Origin: Bacteroidales bacterium
GTDB lineage: Bacteria; Bacteroidota; Bacteroidia; Bacteroidales; ML635J-15
Direction: 5' to 3'
Assembly: GCA_017620015.1 (NCBI GenBank)
Contig: JAFZRE010000033.1
Location: forward strand, 82,530-146,529
DNA length: 64,000 nt
The notes beneath the pieces were generated by a model. It had not been told where the DNA came from. It saw nothing but the letters and a program-made list of their open reading frames with translations, and searched no databases. The position numbers and the translations under genes are program-made. This document shows, piece by piece, positions 62,434-64,000 of this stretch; within the stretch, counting starts at the first letter, position 1; each line of letters starts with the position of its first letter.

Positions 62434-63630
62434 ATGAAGAAAAAACTTTTATTTATCGTAGCTCTTGCAATAAGCGCAACCATGTGTTCGCAGAATTCTA
62501 TCATTGAGAGTAACAACAGTTTCACTTTCGATGTCATGCGTAACATCAATAAGGACGACACCTCAAAGGATGGCGTAAATATGTTCGTAAGTCCATTTAG
62601 CATTTACGATGCCTTGGCAATGGCATACGACGGAGCAGCAAAGAAGACAGCAAAGGAAATGCGCTCCGTAATGAAATTCAAAAAGGACCAGGCCGAATCC
62701 CACAAGGAGTTTGCCCAATTGCTCAAAGATTACAAGTCGGACAAGAGCGTTTTCACAATAACAAATGCCGCTGTCGCACAGAAAAACTACAATTTCCTCG
62801 ACAGCTATATGAATTGCCTCAAGGATTTCGATGCTACAATATCACAGGCAGACTTTAGCAAAGAAGAAGAACGTAGTGAAACTGTAAAAAAAGTAAATTC
62901 TTGGGTATCTAAGAATACCAACAACAAGATAACTGACCTGATTTCAAAGAATGACATTGACGAACTTACCCGTCTGATTCTTCTGAATGCCATATATTTC
63001 AATGCAAGCTGGTCAACCGAGTTCAAGGGAGAAAAGACAAGGCAGATGACATTCTACGGCAAAAATTCAGTAGAGTATGTTACCGACTTTATGAATGGCA
63101 CCCAGAATGTTGCACTGAGCGAAAGCAACGATGCCCAGATGATGAAAATCGACTACGAAAACCAAAAGGCTTCGATGTTCATTATTATGCCAAAGGAAAA
63201 CGTTGATATTGATAAGTATATATCAGAACTTGATGAACAAAAGTTTGCTAGCCTAGAAAAATCTCTGCAGACTTTCAAGGCCGACGTTTCAATGCCAAAG
63301 TTCAAAATTGAATCGCGTTTTGAAATGAAGAAAGTGCTGATGGAAATGGGCATAAAGGCTGCATTCACAAAGAGCGCAGATTTCTCTAAAATGAACGGCA
63401 AGAGCAACTTGCTTATTGACGAAGTTATACATAAGTCGTTCATCGAAGTTTCGGAAAAAGGAACCGAAGCTGCCGCTGCAACTGCTGTGGTTGTCAGAGA
63501 GAAAAGCATGATAATGAAAGAAAATCCGAAAGTAGTAATCAACAGGCCATTCGTTTTCGTTATCAAGGAAAATAAGAACAACGCTATATTATTTATAGGT
63601 AAATATGTCAAACCAGAAAAATCAAAGTAA
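62434..63630 (+). CDS. Serpin (serine protease inhibitor)
   Basis: 398 residues with a signal peptide (MKKKLLFIVALAISATMCSQ; the CSQ end could also be a poor lipobox). NMFVSPFSIYDALAMAYDGAAKKTAKEM, NAIYFNASWSTEF and INRPFVFVIKENKNNAILFIGKYVKP are core serpin motifs. The reactive-centre loop hinge is E341-KGTEAAAATA, the small-residue pattern of inhibitory serpins. Counting 17 residues puts lysine K357 at P1 and S358 at P1', implying inhibition of trypsin-like or Lys-specific proteases. It is exported, so it probably protects the cell or a neighbour from host or competitor proteases. A secreted protein gene follows by 1 bp. Confidence 0.95.
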   Translation: MKKKLLFIVALAISATMCSQNSIIESNNSFTFDVMRNINKDDTSKDGVNMFVSPFSIYDALAMAYDGAAKKTAKEMRSVMKFKKDQAESHKEFAQLLKDYKSDKSVFTITNAAVAQKNYNFLDSYMNCLKDFDATISQADFSKEEERSETVKKVNSWVSKNTNNKITDLISKNDIDELTRLILLNAIYFNASWSTEFKGEKTRQMTFYGKNSVEYVTDFMNGTQNVALSESNDAQMMKIDYENQKASMFIIMPKENVDIDKYISELDEQKFASLEKSLQTFKADVSMPKFKIESRFEMKKVLMEMGIKAAFTKSADFSKMNGKSNLLIDEVIHKSFIEVSEKGTEAAAATAVVVREKSMIMKENPKVVINRPFVFVIKENKNNAILFIGKYVKPEKSK

Positions 63631-63631
63631 A

Positions 63632-64000
63632 ATGAAAAGATTAATTTTATTTGTCGCAATAGCGATAGCAAGCCTGACGGCATTTGGACAAAAGGATTAC
63701 ACAGATTTCGACAACCTGGCAGACGTGCAGATAAAAACCAAAGTTGCACACGCAAAAAGTAAGGATGCAAACAGTCCGCTCGAATTGTCACTTTATTTCC
63801 AAAATACTGGGACAAAGAATGTTATAGTTCGCTATGAAATATTTATCAAGGATAGCAATGGTGAAATGCGTCACAGTGGAAAGAAAGAAAAGAGGCTAAA
63901 TGCAGGACAAAAGCAAGTCGGTAAAATCAGCGGTCTCTCCTATGAACTTATAGGGACTAACATCGACGACTACGTAAGCGGAGAAAAGCAATGGTACTTC
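63632..64000 (+). CDS. Secreted protein, N-terminal part
   Basis: The first 123 residues are visible; the gene runs past the window. A signal peptide (MKRLILFVAIAIASLTAFGQ) is followed by a beta-rich segment (SPLELSLYFQNTGTKNVIVRYEIFIKDSNGE) that looks like a small immunoglobulin-like or late-competence-type fold. The ATG lies one base after the serpin stop, so both are probably translated from one message. Function unknown. Confidence 0.8.
   Translation, partial: MKRLILFVAIAIASLTAFGQKDYTDFDNLADVQIKTKVAHAKSKDANSPLELSLYFQNTGTKNVIVRYEIFIKDSNGEMRHSGKKEKRLNAGQKQVGKISGLSYELIGTNIDDYVSGEKQWYF

Overview
The window is about 40% GC chromosome from a member of the Bacteroidetes, most likely an uncultured anaerobic Bacteroidales species. 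The evidence is Bacteroidetes-type promoters (TTTG, 17-19 bp, then TAnnTTTG) in front of many genes, a 286-residue primary sigma factor without region 1.1, a cargo protein with a type IX secretion (T9SS) sorting domain, DUF3822, DUF349 and DUF4831 proteins, a TonB-dependent receptor and FKBP lipoproteins of GldI type. HydF, the GTPase that matures [FeFe]-hydrogenase, points to anaerobic hydrogen metabolism. No genus can be named from this sequence alone.

Layout. 1-10.2 kb: tail of a NarL-type response regulator; a glycosyltransferase fused to a degenerate phosphoglycosyl-transferase; a GNAT acetyltransferase; aminopeptidase P; cmk-ispH-cdd and a secreted protein; two more glycosyltransferases; a tRNA-Met(CAT). 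10.4-17.3 kb: START-like protein and topB; rsmD, DUF3822 and a membrane-anchored protein on the minus strand; a RecD/Dda-like helicase with an unknown partner. 17.3-17.7 kb is a structured gene-free gap. 17.7-23.5 kb is a compact minus-strand polysaccharide operon (wzz-wzx-wzy-GT-GT). 23.5-35 kb: an NAD synthetase that appears to lack its glutaminase cysteine; hydF with a thioesterase; a DUF349-TonB receptor-pyrG-yidC operon. 35-46 kb: DUF721, hutI and a lipoprotein on plus; a long minus-strand run of HPt, SPFH/GYF protein, secreted protein, DHH phosphoesterase, three FKBP lipoproteins, nadD and yfhO. 46-53 kb: a LytS/LytTR two-component pair, a BamA/TamA-like outer-membrane protein, DUF4831 and the NAD(P)HX repair enzyme. 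53-61 kb: the T9SS cargo protein, rpoD, a GT32 enzyme and clpC. 61-64 kb: an XRE regulator next to a 1 kb AT-rich gap holding two clusters of a 12-bp palindrome, then a serpin and the start of a secreted protein.

Most genes are housekeeping or envelope functions. The least explained parts are the TTACATTTGTAA palindrome array beside the XRE regulator, the structured gap at 17.3-17.7 kb with the unknown protein upstream of it, the fused glycosyltransferase with a dead-looking second domain, the Cys-less NAD synthetase, and repeated loop insertions in the T9SS cargo protein. Several short repeat families (REP-like hairpins, GACAATG tandems, TTGAAC tandems, CCCTGAGC palindromes) fill intergenic spaces and in places form gene ends. 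No transposase, CRISPR array or complete prophage is visible.
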